Below are positions 20,965 to 31,263 of a stretch of DNA of 40,955 nt, in pieces; position 1 is the first letter of the stretch; every line of letters starts with the position of its first letter. Below the pieces are notes generated by a model that worked only from the letters and a program-made list of their open reading frames with translations, had not been told where the DNA came from and did not search any database. The stretch lies in NCBI GenBank assembly GCA_023228925.1, contig JALOAF010000009.1, positions 1 to 40,955 on the forward strand, read 5' to 3'. Source of the DNA: Candidatus Absconditabacterales bacterium. Lineage in GTDB: Bacteria; Patescibacteriota; Gracilibacteria; Absconditabacterales; Absconditicoccaceae. A program made the position numbers and the translations under genes.

Positions 20965-21100
20965 CGTATATATCGTTCTTAGAATAAGGGGACGACTTAC
21001 GATACCTTCAGGTTGCTTAGACCAACACACCGTCCCTATAAGAGAGCAAATGCGTGAAAATACCGCAAACCGCCCTCTTTTTCTTATAAGGGTTTTCAAC
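20931..21100 (-). ncRNA. candidate structured RNA / leader of mod-res
   Basis: This stretch is visibly richer in G+C than its surroundings and folds extensively on the minus strand. CCCTTATAAGA (21082-21092) pairs with TCTTATAGGG (21034-21043), enclosing AGAGGGC/GCTCTCT and TGCG/CGCA stems. GGGACG (about 21031-21036) can instead pair with CGTCCC (about 20989-20994), enclosing GTTG..CAAC. The two pairings share bases, as in attenuators. A terminator hairpin closes the segment. It matches no RNA family I recognise (not SRP, RNase P, tmRNA or 6S). Alternatively it is remnant sequence from a GC-richer donor. Confidence 0.45.
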
Positions 21101-21218
21101 GTGTTAGTTTAAGTTTCTTCACTTATATTTTTTAGAACCGCAAAAACAACTAAAAATAGCTTTATTTTTTTACATTTTTGAGTATATTCTGAATGATTTA
21201 TTTCGTAAAAACTGTATT

Positions 21219-21419
21219 ATGAAGAAATGAGAGAAAATAGAGCAAAAGAAAAGAAATGAGTATAATCTAATATTGAATAATGATGTAAATATTATCACTT
21301 CTACAAAGAATCTTTGCAAAATGATAGAGGTAAGAATAGACAAGGAAAGTGATGAGGTTTTTAAGGTCGTCCAAGAATGTGGAAAACCTTGTAAAAACAT
21401 CACTCTCATTACAGAATAA
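21219..21419 (+). CDS. small protein with C-terminal CGKPCKNI motif
   Basis: A 66-residue ORF from ATG 21219. Its N-terminal half is charged. The C-terminal third, RIDKESDEVFKVVQECGKPC then KNITLITE, looks like the conserved end of a CPR module found after FQAHSL-type segments. That segment survives without its end in the interrupted gene at 14769-15227. Both carry the string DKES, encoded by AAGGAAAGT. It could be a real small protein, or the displaced 3' part of a gene split by an insertion. Codons AAG, GAG and GTC are more common here than in neighbours. Confidence 0.5.
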
Positions 21420-21464
21420 AATTGTATAATAACTATAAGCTATATTTAGACCCTAAAAACTTTC

Positions 21465-22064
21465 ATGCTTTTTTTGAACATATCTAGCGATCAAGTAAAC
21501 ATAGAGATTCAAAACAAAAAACTCAGATTAGATCGTGATAAAATAGAAAACAAAATTTGACCAACTCTAGTAAAATTATATAGAAAGTATAATTTTAGTA
21601 AAATTTTTTTATTAAATTGACCTGGGTGATTTACCAATTTAAGAGTATGAACTTTAGCTGTTAATTTACTAAACACTCTAGAATGATGAAGTATTGATAT
21701 TTACTCAATAAGTAAAATAGATTTTTTTAATTATTTTGTCAATCAAAACATTCTTCCAAACAAATGAATAATATATATATGACAAAAAAAAAATATCCGA
21801 TTATATGATTTTGAAAAACAGAAATATAAAACCATAAAAATAAACGAAATAGATAACAAAGAAAATCTTTTTTTTGATTTAGTATATGAAAAAACATATT
21901 TTGATATAGAAACAGTCGATATATTGTCCAAGAATAATAGTGTAATTTTGAAATATAAATGAAATAATTTTGAAGTTAGCTTGGAAAAATTAAACATCAA
22001 AACTCAAAAAATGGTAGAAGCAAACTATTTTATTCAACCAATTATCTGAAAACAATGACAATAA
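21465..22064 (+). CDS. tsaB: tRNA threonylcarbamoyladenosine biosynthesis protein TsaB
   Basis: A 199-residue protein of the TsaB/TsaD fold. The diagnostic loop NGPGGFTNLRVGTLAVN lies near residues 51-67 (GPGSFTGLRIG in typical TsaB), with TGA for several Gly. The first ~45 residues resemble the N-terminal actin-like half; the C-terminal half is divergent. TsaB is the scaffold partner of TsaD in t6A37 synthesis. The gene overlaps ruvX by 10 bases, so they are likely co-translated. Confidence 0.85.
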
Positions 22065-22459
22065 AAACTCAAAATGTTTTAGGGATAGATCGATGAAGCA
22101 AATATATTTGACTAGCCTATGGTATAATATGACAAAGTGTTTTTTTTCCAATTTGATATTTATTAAATGATCAAATGATTTATTTTAACATTGCTGATAT
22201 AATTCAAAGACAATATATCAAAAAAATTGTAATTTGACGACCTAGCAAACAAAAAAACATACAAGAACAAATAGACAAATTTATTAAAAATCTAGAATAT
22301 ATTATAGACAAAAAAAATATTACGATAGAAAAAATTGAGGAAGATTATACAAGTGTACAGTCTGGAGAAATAGTTTCCAATTTCAAAAAAAATGTAGCTG
22401 AAGACAGTGTAAGTGCTATGATTATATTAGAAAGACGACATAAACAAAATCAAAAATAA
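22055..22459 (+). CDS. ruvX: RuvX/YqgF family RNase H-like nuclease
   Basis: A 134-residue protein of the usual YqgF length. It has VLGIDRGSKYIGLAYG near the start, carrying the first catalytic Asp (D11), IVIGRPSKQ in the middle, and EDYTSVQS followed by AEDSVSAMIILE near the end, with the second acidic site and the final Asp. The family is a putative Holliday-junction resolvase, also implicated in 16S rRNA processing. The start overlaps tsaB. Confidence 0.9.
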
Positions 22460-22691
22460 TTCTTAAAATCAATACATTGCCACACGGTTATAATCCCACA
22501 CAAAAACCATACAATAAATAACATATTCAACAGAAGGTGGTTTTATTTTTCAATATATAATAATACTATAAATCCGAATTCAAAACCATAAAATATTGTA
22601 AACATATTTTTTATAATCATCTTTTTGCTAACAATTTTACAAGATCAAAATTAAAACAACAATCTTGTTTTTAAAGTTTAGAAAAAATTTG
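22460..22691. other. intergenic region ruvX / efp with possible broken small ORF
   Basis: Convergent intergenic space. On the minus strand an ATG at 22620 opens a 25-residue hydrophobic peptide ending at TAA 22543-22545. The same frame continues beyond it with another hydrophobic segment from an ATG about 18 bases later, running into ruvX. This could be a degraded membrane-protein gene or chance. A weak hairpin AAAACAA..TTGTTTT (22653-22671) may terminate efp. Confidence 0.3.
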
Positions 22692-23246
22692 CTAGCTAGC
22701 ATCTCAAGTAACTGTATTTACAGTTACCGTATCTCCTTCATTTTTGTGTAGAGGAACTTGTATTTCCAAACCAGTTTCAATTGTTGCTGGTTTTGTACCT
22801 GATTGTGCTCTATTTCATTTTATGCCAGGAACAGTAGAAACGATAGTATAATTGATTGTAGTCGGCAAAATCACGCCTAAAACTTCTCAATTAAATATCA
22901 TAAGATATACATCTAAATTTTCTTTTAAGTAATCCGTAACATCATCAATTTTTTCTTTCTGCAAATCATACATTTCTCAAGTATCATTTTCCATAAAGGT
23001 ATAAGAATCTCATGCAGAATATAAAAACACAGCTGTATTTGTCTGAACTTCTGCTTGTTCTAATGTGGTTCATGCATTGTAAGTAAAAACATTTGTCTTT
23101 CAATTTACTATATCTTTTACCTTAAATGTATCTGTCGCTCCTCCCCTACCCATATGTGTGTGAGACATATCTATTACTCTAAAAAGTTTGCCATCTATTT
23201 GCAAGATCATTCCCTTTTTCACTTTTGATGTATCTATTTTTACCAT
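22692..23246 (-). CDS. efp: translation elongation factor P
   Basis: A 184-residue, three-domain EF-P of normal length. The N-terminus reads MVKIDTSKVKKGMILQIDGK. The modification loop is HMGRGGATDTF, with Arg at position 34 where many EF-Ps have Lys and with Met replacing the usual Pro before Gly. The C-terminal domain contains GLEIQVPLHKNEGDTVTVNT. EF-P relieves ribosome stalling at polyproline. Arg at the loop tip is known in the rhamnosylated (EarP-type) group, but no modifying enzyme is visible here. Confidence 0.95.
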
Positions 23247-23342
23247 TACAAAAAATAAGAAAATAAATTTAATTACAAGATAATGATTTCCTTGAAAATA
23301 GCAAGTAAAAGGAAGTTTTGATATTTTTTTTTAAAAATTATT

Positions 23343-24689
23343 TTAGCTTGAAATCCAAGCTTTTACATCTCAAATAATATTTTTTTTAACTCACATCACC
23401 TCTAAATTTAAGCTCGACTCTTGTTCTTTATCTCAATATTTTTGTATCAAAAATTTTATTTTATCTCATTTTTTTGGAAATCTTTCCAAATAACTCATAA
23501 TAAAATATCATATAGTTTCTCATGAAAAAGCAGACTCTTCTAATTCTATATCATCAAAATCTAAGTCAAACCTTTCCAAAACTTCTTCAACTCTTACTTC
23601 AGATTGAAACAAGTATGAACCATTATCGTCTGCCCTAATTGGCTCAATATCATTGTCTGTTTCATCCCAGATTTCACCAAAAACTTCCTCCACAACATCC
23701 TCAAGGGAAACTAATCAAGCCACTCATCCATATTCATCTATAACTATAGCAATATGTTTGCGAGTTTTTTTGAAAACATCCAACAAAGAGTGTATTGGTT
23801 TTGTTAGAGGAACTTTTATCAAAGTACTTAAGTCTAATTCATAAAGTTTTTTTTCTCCAAATCATTTTCTTTGCATCTTAAATAATTCTTTGAGAGTTAC
23901 CACTCGTTCTGAATAATCAACATTTCATTTATAAACCAATATACGAGTATGAGAAAACTTCAACAATTTTTCTATTGCTTTATTAACTGATAAATCACAA
24001 GAAATAGCATCTATTTTGACCCTAGGAGTCATAACCTCCTCACAAGTTATTTCATAAAAATCCAACATGTTTTTTATTTTTTCATGTTCTCATTTTTCCA
24101 AAACTCACAATTCTTTTCACATATCTATAAAAGCTTCAATTTCTTCATCAGTCATAGGTTGTTCTGTTTTGGTTTTTTGAAGTTTTTTCATCAAAAATTC
24201 TATTCAAACAATTATAGGGTATAAAATTATTTGTAATAAAACATAAATTTTGGAAACAGACAAAGATATTTTATCTGTATAACGAGTAGCAAAGGTTTTT
24301 GGAAAAATTTCTCAAAACAAAAGTAATAACAAGGTGACAACTCAAGTCGAAATTCAAATAGCTGTACTTTGAGCAAGTCACAAAGCATTTGCCATGTTTA
24401 ATGCTATAGTTGTTGCTAAAGATGCTGTAAAAACATTTACCAAATTATTTCCAACCAATAATGTGATAAGTAATCTATCTTTGTTGGATCTAAGTTTTTT
24501 TAATTCAATAGCTCAAAATTTTTTTTGTTTTATAAATGCATCTATTTTATGTTCTGGGATAGACATAAAAGCTGTTTCACTAGATGAAAAAAATGCTGAC
24601 AAAAAGAACAAAACTAAGAAAATTAATATTAAGACGGGGTCCATGTAGGTAATTCCAAATGACGAATTAAAATTTTGTATTGAAAACAT
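23343..24689 (-). CDS. CNNM/CBS/CorC-HlyC domain membrane protein
   Basis: A 448-residue protein in the order typical of this family. An N-terminal CNNM domain has membrane helices (about 19-40, 80-105, 112-130, 145-165) and the signature FFSSSETAF. Two CBS-like modules follow (EEVMTPRVKIDAI; later KHIAIVIDEYGGVAGLVSLEDV and VEEVFGEI). The CorC_HlyC domain closes it (IRADDNGSYLFQS, ERFPKKGD). Relatives are Mg2+/Co2+ efflux-related transporters or their regulators. The start could also be the ATG at 24644 (MDPVLILIF), which would remove 15 residues. Confidence 0.9.
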
Positions 24690-24857
24690 TCTAATGTTTC
24701 ATATAAGCTTTTCAAGACAATTTACTTTCTGTCTACAAAGCATAATATAAAATCCAGAATTTGCAGTTTGCAACTATCAACCATTTCTTCATTTTATTTT
24801 GAACAAAGCAAACTTTGTGAATTTAATAAATTTTTAACTTTATAAACTTTTTACTCA

Positions 24858-25571
24858 ATGTTAATTGCTGTAGATAAACCACAATGAATAAGTAGTTTTG
24901 ACATAATTCGTGCTTTAAAAAGAGAACTAGGAGAAAAAAAAATTTGACATAGTGGCACATTAGATCCTATGGCTACTGGACTACTTTTGATATGAACAAA
25001 TAAGGACACAAAACATTTACATGAATTAATTGGGTTAGACAAAAAATATATCAGCACAATAGATTTTTCAAAAAAGTCAGACACACGGGACTTGGATTAT
25101 CGAAATTATTTTGAAAAATATATAGTAAAAAACAATTGAATTTTTGTGAAAAACAATTTCATTCCAGCTCCAAAAATTGATGAAATCAAATTGAAATTAA
25201 ATTCAATAATACCCTATTGAGATTTGCCACTAAGCCCATTTAGCGCAAAGAAAAAAAATGGTAAAAAATTATATGAATTAGCCAGAGAATGAATTCAAGA
25301 AATAGAAAACAAAAATATGAAAATAAATTGATATGAAATATTGGAATATAGTTTCCCTGAATTAGTTTTAAAACTAGATGTATGATCCGGAACCTATATT
25401 AGATCGATATGATACCGACTTTGAAAAGAGATTTGAACTGGATGAATTCTCACAAAACTCAGAAGAATAAGTATATGAAAATATAATTTAGATGAAATTG
25501 AACTGGATAAAAAATGAGTTTTCTTTATAAAAAATTGATGAGAAATAGATTTTAAATACTGAATATTGTAA
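24858..25571 (+). CDS. truB: tRNA pseudouridine(55) synthase TruB
   Basis: A 237-residue protein. The N-terminus is MLIAVDKPQGISSFDIIRAL. The catalytic motif GHSGTLDPMATGLLLI carries the active-site Asp at position 36. Later come DVGSGTYIRSIGYRLGKEIG and the TKLRRISIG box, all typical of TruB. It makes Psi55 in the T-loop of tRNAs. It is shorter than E. coli TruB, lacking a long C-terminal PUA domain. Divergent from the CNNM gene. The ATG follows TTTTTAACTTTATAAAC, the same string that precedes folA. Confidence 0.93.
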
Positions 25572-25658
25572 AAACACTACATAATAATTTATCAAATTAT
25601 TTTACAAATTTATAGCTTTGAGAACTTACTATTTTTTAACTTTATAAACCTTTTGCTT

Positions 25659-26120
25659 ATGCTAATCTCTTTAATAGCCTGAATGTCTAAAAACAGAACA
25701 ATTGGAAAAGACAACAAACTTCCTTGGCATTATCCTGAAGATTTACAATATTTCAAAAAAACAACTAGCTGATTTCCAATAATCATGGGGCTAAACACAC
25801 ATTACTCCATTTGAAGACCACTTCCAAACAGAAGAAATATAGTATTAAGCACCCAAAATATCCAAATAGAATGAGTAGAAATTTTTCGTTCAATACCAGA
25901 ACTTTTGGAAACAATAAAAAACGAAAGAGAAGTTTTTATTATATGATGAGCTAGTATTTACAAACAATTTTTACCATTAGCAGATAAAATTTACTTAACA
26001 GAAATTAAAAAAGAATACAACTGAGATACTTTTTTCCCCGAATTTGAAAAAGAATTCACAGAAATTTTTAGAGAAAAACATGATGAATTAGATTTTGTAG
26101 TATACGATAGAAAACAATAG
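25659..26120 (+). CDS. folA: dihydrofolate reductase
   Basis: A 153-residue DHFR of typical bacterial length: MLISLIAGMSKNRTIGKDNK and LPWHYPEDLQYF (substrate and NADPH loops), GFPIIMGLNTHYSIGRPLP, NRRNIVLSTQ, and EVFIIGGASIYKQFLPLADK with the conserved Gly-Gly, then IYLTEI. It reduces dihydrofolate to tetrahydrofolate with NADPH. MGLNTHYSI stands where MGRKTFESI is usual. The ATG lies 5 bases after the shared TTTTTAACTTTATAAAC-containing leader. The stop TAG is followed in frame by a further open stretch (see next entry). Confidence 0.93.
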
Positions 26121-26273
26121 TATTATCATCCTTCCTCTTGGAATAAGGAAAACAAAGAAATTTCAGAAATTTTTATAAACTCTCTATCCTGAAAGGCATC
26201 TACCTTAAAAAGAAAAACAAAAAAACTAATCGCTTTTAGCTTAATAAGCTTTTCACTTTTGACCAAATAAATT
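26121..26273 (+). other. in-frame open stretch between folA and truD
   Basis: After the folA TAG the same frame stays open for 49 codons, with basic and then hydrophobic content, to TAA at 26268, four bases before the truD ATG. It has no start codon of a normal kind. It may be an untranslated spacer; a readthrough extension is unlikely. No terminator is visible, so folA and truD may share a transcript. Confidence 0.25.
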
Positions 26274-27476
26274 ATGCTATTTCAATTTAAATCTAAGCCA
26301 GAAGACTTTATAGTAAAAGAAGATCTTTGATTCAAACCAAGTTGAAAAGGTAATGTTTTTTTTGTAAATTTTCAAAAAACAGAAAAAAACACAATGGACA
26401 TAGTACAGGACTTATGCTATAAGTTAAAACTCCAAAGAAAAGAGCTGTGAATAGCTTGATTAAAAGATAAAAATGGAATTACAGAACAACGAATGAGTAT
26501 ATACAAAAAAACATTAAAGAAACTAGGCGGAGAAGAAAAATTCTTGGAAATATTGTCAGAAAAAACAAAAATAATGGAAACTTCTTGGCACACAGAGCCA
26601 TTAGCAATAGGCAAAAATGCATGAAATTATTTCAAAATAAAACTACAAGCAAAATCAATAATTAGTAATGAGATTAAAGAACAAATAGAAAACAATATAA
26701 AAAAAATACAAAAAAATTGATTTCCAAACTGTTTTGGTAAACAAAGATTTGGTAAATGATATCGTAATTTTTATCGTGCCAAAGAAGTTTTTGAAAAAAC
26801 AAATTCCGTTAACAAGAGGAATAGTGAGAATTTAAAAAGCACTAAAGATGATTTTGAAATTCGTTTCAAATTGCAGGCTTATGCTAGCATGTATTTTAAT
26901 GAATATGCAGTAAATAGGCGAAAAAAATGACAAATACTTTTATGATGAGATATTATGGTAAACAATAATAATGCTTTTGGGACAAAAATATGAGTTTACA
27001 ATGAATGAAAAATAATTTTATTCAACTATGAAAAATGTAAAAAAGAGTTTGAATGAAAAAACCTAATACAACCATATTACATTAGTTGAGAAACCATAGA
27101 TTTAAAAAACAACAATGAACGAACTCCAGCATGACCTATGCTTGGATTTAATATGCTAACTCCACCAATAAGTTCTAAAGCCTATTTTAGAGATTTAGAA
27201 TTATTGGAAAAAATAGATTATGAGAATTTATGAATCAATATAGCAAAAAAATACAACATTTATGGATTTAGAAGACCTTTGCGAGTAATTCCTAAAAACC
27301 TAAAACATTCTTGGGAAGAAAACAAAAAAGACAAATTCAAACAAGATTTAATTTTATCCTTCTCATTACCTACAGGTAGTTATGCTACAATATTTTTGTG
27401 AACAATTTTTGAATGAATAGACGAAAAAACAATAATAGAAAATGGTTTAGAAATCCCTTTAATAAAGCAGAATTAA
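26274..27476 (+). CDS. truD: tRNA pseudouridine(13) synthase TruD
   Basis: A 400-residue TruD. The catalytic motif ELGIAGLKDKNGITEQRMS carries the active Asp at about position 65. GNYFKIKL and NGFPNCFGKQRFGKGYRN are the diagnostic family stretches, and the C-terminus contains YGFRRPLRVIPKN and FSLPTGSYATIFL. It converts U13 to pseudouridine in tRNA-Glu and related RNAs. It is somewhat larger than E. coli TruD, consistent with the variable insertion domain (about residues 180-300). It lies behind folA and ahead of a terminator. Confidence 0.92.
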
Positions 27477-27508
27477 CAAAAAAACTAAATTTAGAAACAA
27501 ATGTCATT

Positions 27509-27545
27509 TAAACTAAAATGCTATTGTTTTAAAGCTTAGTTTTTT
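27509..27545 (+). terminator. intrinsic terminator after truD
   Basis: AAACTAA (27509-27515) pairs with TTAGTTT (27535-27541), with an inner GCT/AGC extension, and is followed by a T-run. It lies 32 bases after the truD stop, in the gap before the convergent gatA. Confidence 0.6.
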
Positions 27546-27610
27546 AGTATCAAAGACAATTGTTTATTGAAAATAATTCTTCAAATCTCACAGTAAAACA
27601 ATCTTATTTT

Positions 27611-28960
27611 TTATTTTTTTTCTAGCTCTCTCCCTACAACAAATAAATCATCTTCTTGCCATTTATTTGCAATCAAATGAAGTCATACTGGCATTTGTTC
27701 TCCATCATCTTCCACAAAACCAATAGGAATAGAAATTGCTGGTAATCAAGCTAAATTTGCTGGAACTGTATATATGTCTGCCAAATACATTTTCAAAGGG
27801 TCTTTTGTTTTTTCTCAAATTTTCCAAGCAAGCTCTGGTGTTGTTGGAGTTAAAATTAAATCATATTTTTGAAAAATATTGTCCATTTCTTGAATTAATT
27901 TTTGTCTAGCTTTTTGAGCTTTTAGATAATATCATTCGTAGTTTGAACTACTAAGAATGTAGGTACCAAGCAAGATTCTCCTTTTTACTTCTTCTCCAAA
28001 TCATTCTGATCTAATAGCAAAATAATAGTCTTGAATGTTTTTGTAATTCATAGTGTTTTTTTGTAAACCAAACCTAATCCCATCAAATCTAGATAAATTA
28101 GTACTTACCTCTGCTGGCATCAAAGTATAATAAATAGAAACAACATAATCTAAAATTGGCAAATCTATTTCATCCACCTGAACTCATTTAGCACGAAGTT
28201 TTTCTACGGTTTCCAAAATCTTATTTTTTATTTTTGGATCCAATCAATCTCAAAAAGCTTGTTTTGGTAAAGCTATTTTATATTCGCTTATTTTTTTATT
28301 AGACTTTATTAACTCATTGGCTCTTTTATCAGACTGAGAATCCTTAGGATCAAATCACATTATAGCTTTTAATAAAATCTCTGCTTCATCTATTGTTTTT
28401 GTAAAAGTTCAAACTTGATCCAAGCTAGAGGCCATCGATTGTACTCCGTATCTTGATATTCTACCATAAGTTGGTTTGAGTCAAACAATCCCACAAAAAG
28501 CTGCTGGCTGACGAATACTTCATCCCGTGTCAGTTCACAATGCGGCAACACAAAGGTCTTTTGCTACAGCAACTGCTGATCACCCACTAGAACCTCCAGT
28601 CACTCTGTTTGTTCAAAATGGATTTGTTGGTGTTCCAAAAAAAGAAGTTTCATTGGTAGATCACATAGCAAATTCATCCATATTTGTTTTTCAAATTACA
28701 ATTCATCAATTTTTTTGTAAATTTTCTATACAGGTCGCTGTGTATGGAGCCACATAATTTTCCAACATTTTTGATCCACAGCTAGAAATATTTCATTTTG
28801 TCATAATATTGTCTTTGATAGCAATTATCATTGATCATAAAGCTCAATCTGAATTTTTGAAATCAATATTCTTTTCCAATCTTAAAAAAATATTCTCTTT
28901 ATTTTTAATACTGTTTTCTATCCTATTTTTATAGTCTTCAATAATGTTTTGTTTTGACAT
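27611..28960 (-). CDS. gatA: Asp/Glu-tRNA amidotransferase subunit A
   Basis: A 449-residue amidase-signature protein. It has IIAIKDNIMTKG (catalytic Lys), KTNMDEFAMGSTNETSFFGT and TGGSSGGSAVAVA (Ser of the Ser-cisSer-Lys triad), followed by [20 protein letters not shown], the nucleophile loop. The C-terminus has YDLILTPTTPELAWKIG and IPIGFVEDDGEQMPVGLHLI. This matches GatA closely. With GatB and GatC it converts misacylated Glu-tRNA(Gln) or Asp-tRNA(Asn); those subunits are not in the window. The length is slightly below the usual ~480. Confidence 0.95.
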
Positions 28961-29049
28961 AAAAAGCTTTTTTAAAATAAATTTTTCTTATTTAATAAAT
29001 ATTTAGACATATTTTATCATGAACGAAACGAACTTTTATCCTACTCTCT

Positions 29050-29670
29050 CTATTTGAATAAATTTCCAAACACATTTAAAATTTGTTGATAATCAAAATT
29101 ACTCAAACTGTTTGTTTTTTTTGTAGTAGTTTGAACTGCTTGAGGTTTTTTATTATCTTCAATCTTTGTTTCTAGGTTTCAAACATTTTTTTGCTCTCAA
29201 GTATCTTCCTGCTTTCAAATAGTAAAATCTGTTCAAGTATCAAAACTGTCTCAAGTATCAATATTATCAACTCAAGTATTCGAGATTGGTTCTAAACTTT
29301 CATCTATTTCCACAACAGGCAAATCCTCTATTTCTATATGCACATCAGTCAAAATATCTTCATCTACAAAAACTTCTGATTTATCTTTTCATAAAATATC
29401 TTCAATTTCTTTGTTTAATGATTCCAATCGTCACAAATCTTCTTCTTGTGTTTGTTTTGTATCTATGTCATCTTTGATATCTCCACTAAGTGATGTTGTT
29501 TCTGATTCTATTTCTATTTTGTCTTTTACACCAATTCCAATACTGGCTGGAATAGATTTAATTTTGTCTACCAATCTACTAGCTCCATCTGGGTTGATGT
29601 AGCGATAAACAACAAAAACTACCAAAAGTAAAATTAGTACTATAAATAATCTTCTAAGAAATTTTAGCAT
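29050..29670 (-). CDS. signal-anchored protein with acidic Thr-rich tail (206 aa)
   Basis: N-terminal membrane anchor (FLRRLFIVLILLLVVFVVYRY, about residues 4-24). The rest is polar and low in complexity, acidic, with repeated Asp/Thr/Gly strings such as NIDTGDSFDTGTDF and TTTKKTNSLSNFDYQ. No catalytic residues or family recognised. The Gly in these strings is usually TGA. The reading frame is continuous from ATG 29670. It diverges from rsmA. Confidence 0.65.
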
Positions 29671-29835
29671 TTTAAAAAATTAAATAATAAATATTACAAA
29701 TCTTATAAAGATTAATAAAATTATATCAATAATATTTTATATAAAAAGTTGAAAAACTTTTTAGAACAATATTCTATTTTTTTTTACTTTCAAAACATTA
29801 TTATGTTTGTAGCTTTTATTCTTGAATAAGTATTT
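29671..29835. other. divergent promoter region upstream of rsmA
   Basis: 165 AT-rich bases between two divergent genes, with no ORF. It must contain the promoters; I see no unambiguous -10/-35 pair. Confidence 0.35.
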
Positions 29836-30612
29836 ATGTGAACATATCTTTGACAAAATTTTTTAGCAGACACAAAAGTCCAAAACTATATAGCAAACAA
29901 AATTAGCAAAATTTATGAAAAAAACAATCTAGAAGCAATCATTGAAATTGGACCTGGAAGGTGAGCTATCACAAAAAAAATCCACCAAATTTCTAAAAAT
30001 TTTTGTGTTATAGAAAAAGATAGCAGCATGAAAGAACATCTTGAAAAATTTTTGTTTAAGGAACAAATCATTTTTGCTGATATTTTAAATGAGAGTGTTG
30101 AAAAAAAATTAAAAGAAAAAAAAATAAATCCAAAAAAAACTTTAATCGTTGGGAATTTGCCATATTATATCACCTCTCCAATTTTCAGAAAATTTTTTGG
30201 AAATTGAAAACAAGAATTTTTTGGAGGATTTTTTATGATCCAAGATGAAGTAGGAGAAAAAATAAAAACTGATAGCAAAAAAAAATCATTTCTTTGGTGG
30301 CTAGTAAATTATGCTTATGATGTCATATATCAAAAAACCGTTTGAGCAAAATCCTTTAATCCTGTTCCAAAAGTAAAATCTTGTTTAGTTGAATTTAAAA
30401 TAAAAAATGAAAAAACAGATTTAGATTTTAATAAGTTGTTGGAATTTTTAGACTTATATGCTCCTTTTAGCAGAAAAACCTTGTGAGCAATAGAAAAAAT
30501 TCTAGAAAAACAAAATAAAAAAATATTTCAAACACCAGAAAAATTAAAAAAACATAGATTAGAAAATTTAAGTTGGGAAAATATTAAAAATATAACAAAT
30601 ATTAAAAGTTAA
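29836..30612 (+). CDS. rsmA: 16S rRNA dimethyladenosine transferase RsmA/KsgA
   Basis: A 258-residue protein. It begins MGTYLGQNFLADTKVQNYIA; GQNFL is the typical KsgA start, and both Gly here are TGA. The SAM motif EIGPGRGAITKKI lies at 37-49, and the target-base motif NLPYYITSPIF near 105-116. The FNPVPKVKSCLVEFK segment is also typical, as is the LYAPFSRKTLGAIEKIL C-terminal domain. It dimethylates A1518 and A1519 of 16S rRNA (E. coli numbering). The final stop codon shares TTAA with the stop of gmk on the opposite strand. Confidence 0.95.
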
Positions 30613-31175
30613 AGAATTTTTTCAAAAATTTCATTTAGTTTCTTCAAATTTTCTTTTACCGTACGACTAGCATCAATTATATAATCACAAATCTCTTTTG
30701 CTTTTACTCTTTCCGTTTGTGCAGAAGCTAATCTTCTGTCTATTTCTTCTTGAAAAACATTGCCTCTAAATTTAATTCTTTCTACCATTTTATCATCGGG
30801 TAAATCCAAAAAGATAGAAACAAAATTTAATCATTTATCATCTTGAATAACTTGTTGAAGTCAGTTGATATCTAATTCTTTGATAGGAATCAATCATTTT
30901 TCAAATGCTTTTTCTATTTCAGACAACCTAGTTCCATAATAAAACTTGTTGTGAACTAAAGCATATTCCAAAAGTTCTCAATTTTTTATCATTTCTTGAA
31001 ATTTTTCATCAGAAACATGCCAATACTTTCTACCATTTCTCTCATTTTCTCTCATTGGTCTAGTCGTATAAGAAGGAACCAATATTAAATTGGAATAAGT
31101 TTTTAACAATTCTGTGGTCAAAGTAGTCTTTCCACTTCCCGAAACCCCCATCAAAAATATTATTTTTTTATCCAT
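30609..31175 (-). CDS. gmk: guanylate kinase
   Basis: A 188-residue guanylate kinase. P-loop FLMGVSGSGKTTLTTELL (10-18), GMP-binding VPSYTTRPMRENERNGRKYW (about residues 33-52), and later VSIFLDLPDDKMVERIKFRG with the lid arginines. The length is usual for bacterial Gmk. It phosphorylates GMP to GDP. The stop codon overlaps that of rsmA in opposite orientation (shared TTAA at 30609-30612). The gene diverges from the SIMPL protein. Confidence 0.93.
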
Positions 31176-31263
31176 TCTCTAAAAAATAAAAAATAAATTC
31201 TCTTGCTTTCATAATATTTAAAAATATACTATTTTCAACATTTTAATTTTTTTTAAAACAAAC

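Noticed and set aside
20929..21099. N-terminal extension of Mod from an ATG at 21099
   Set aside because: The frame is open, but the peptide does not resemble a Mod N-terminus, and the DNA contains strong stems and a terminator directly before the ATG at 20928.
30609..30612. overlapping stop codons of rsmA and gmk as a regulatory feature
   Set aside because: TTAA read on both strands simply gives two convergent stops and reflects tight packing.
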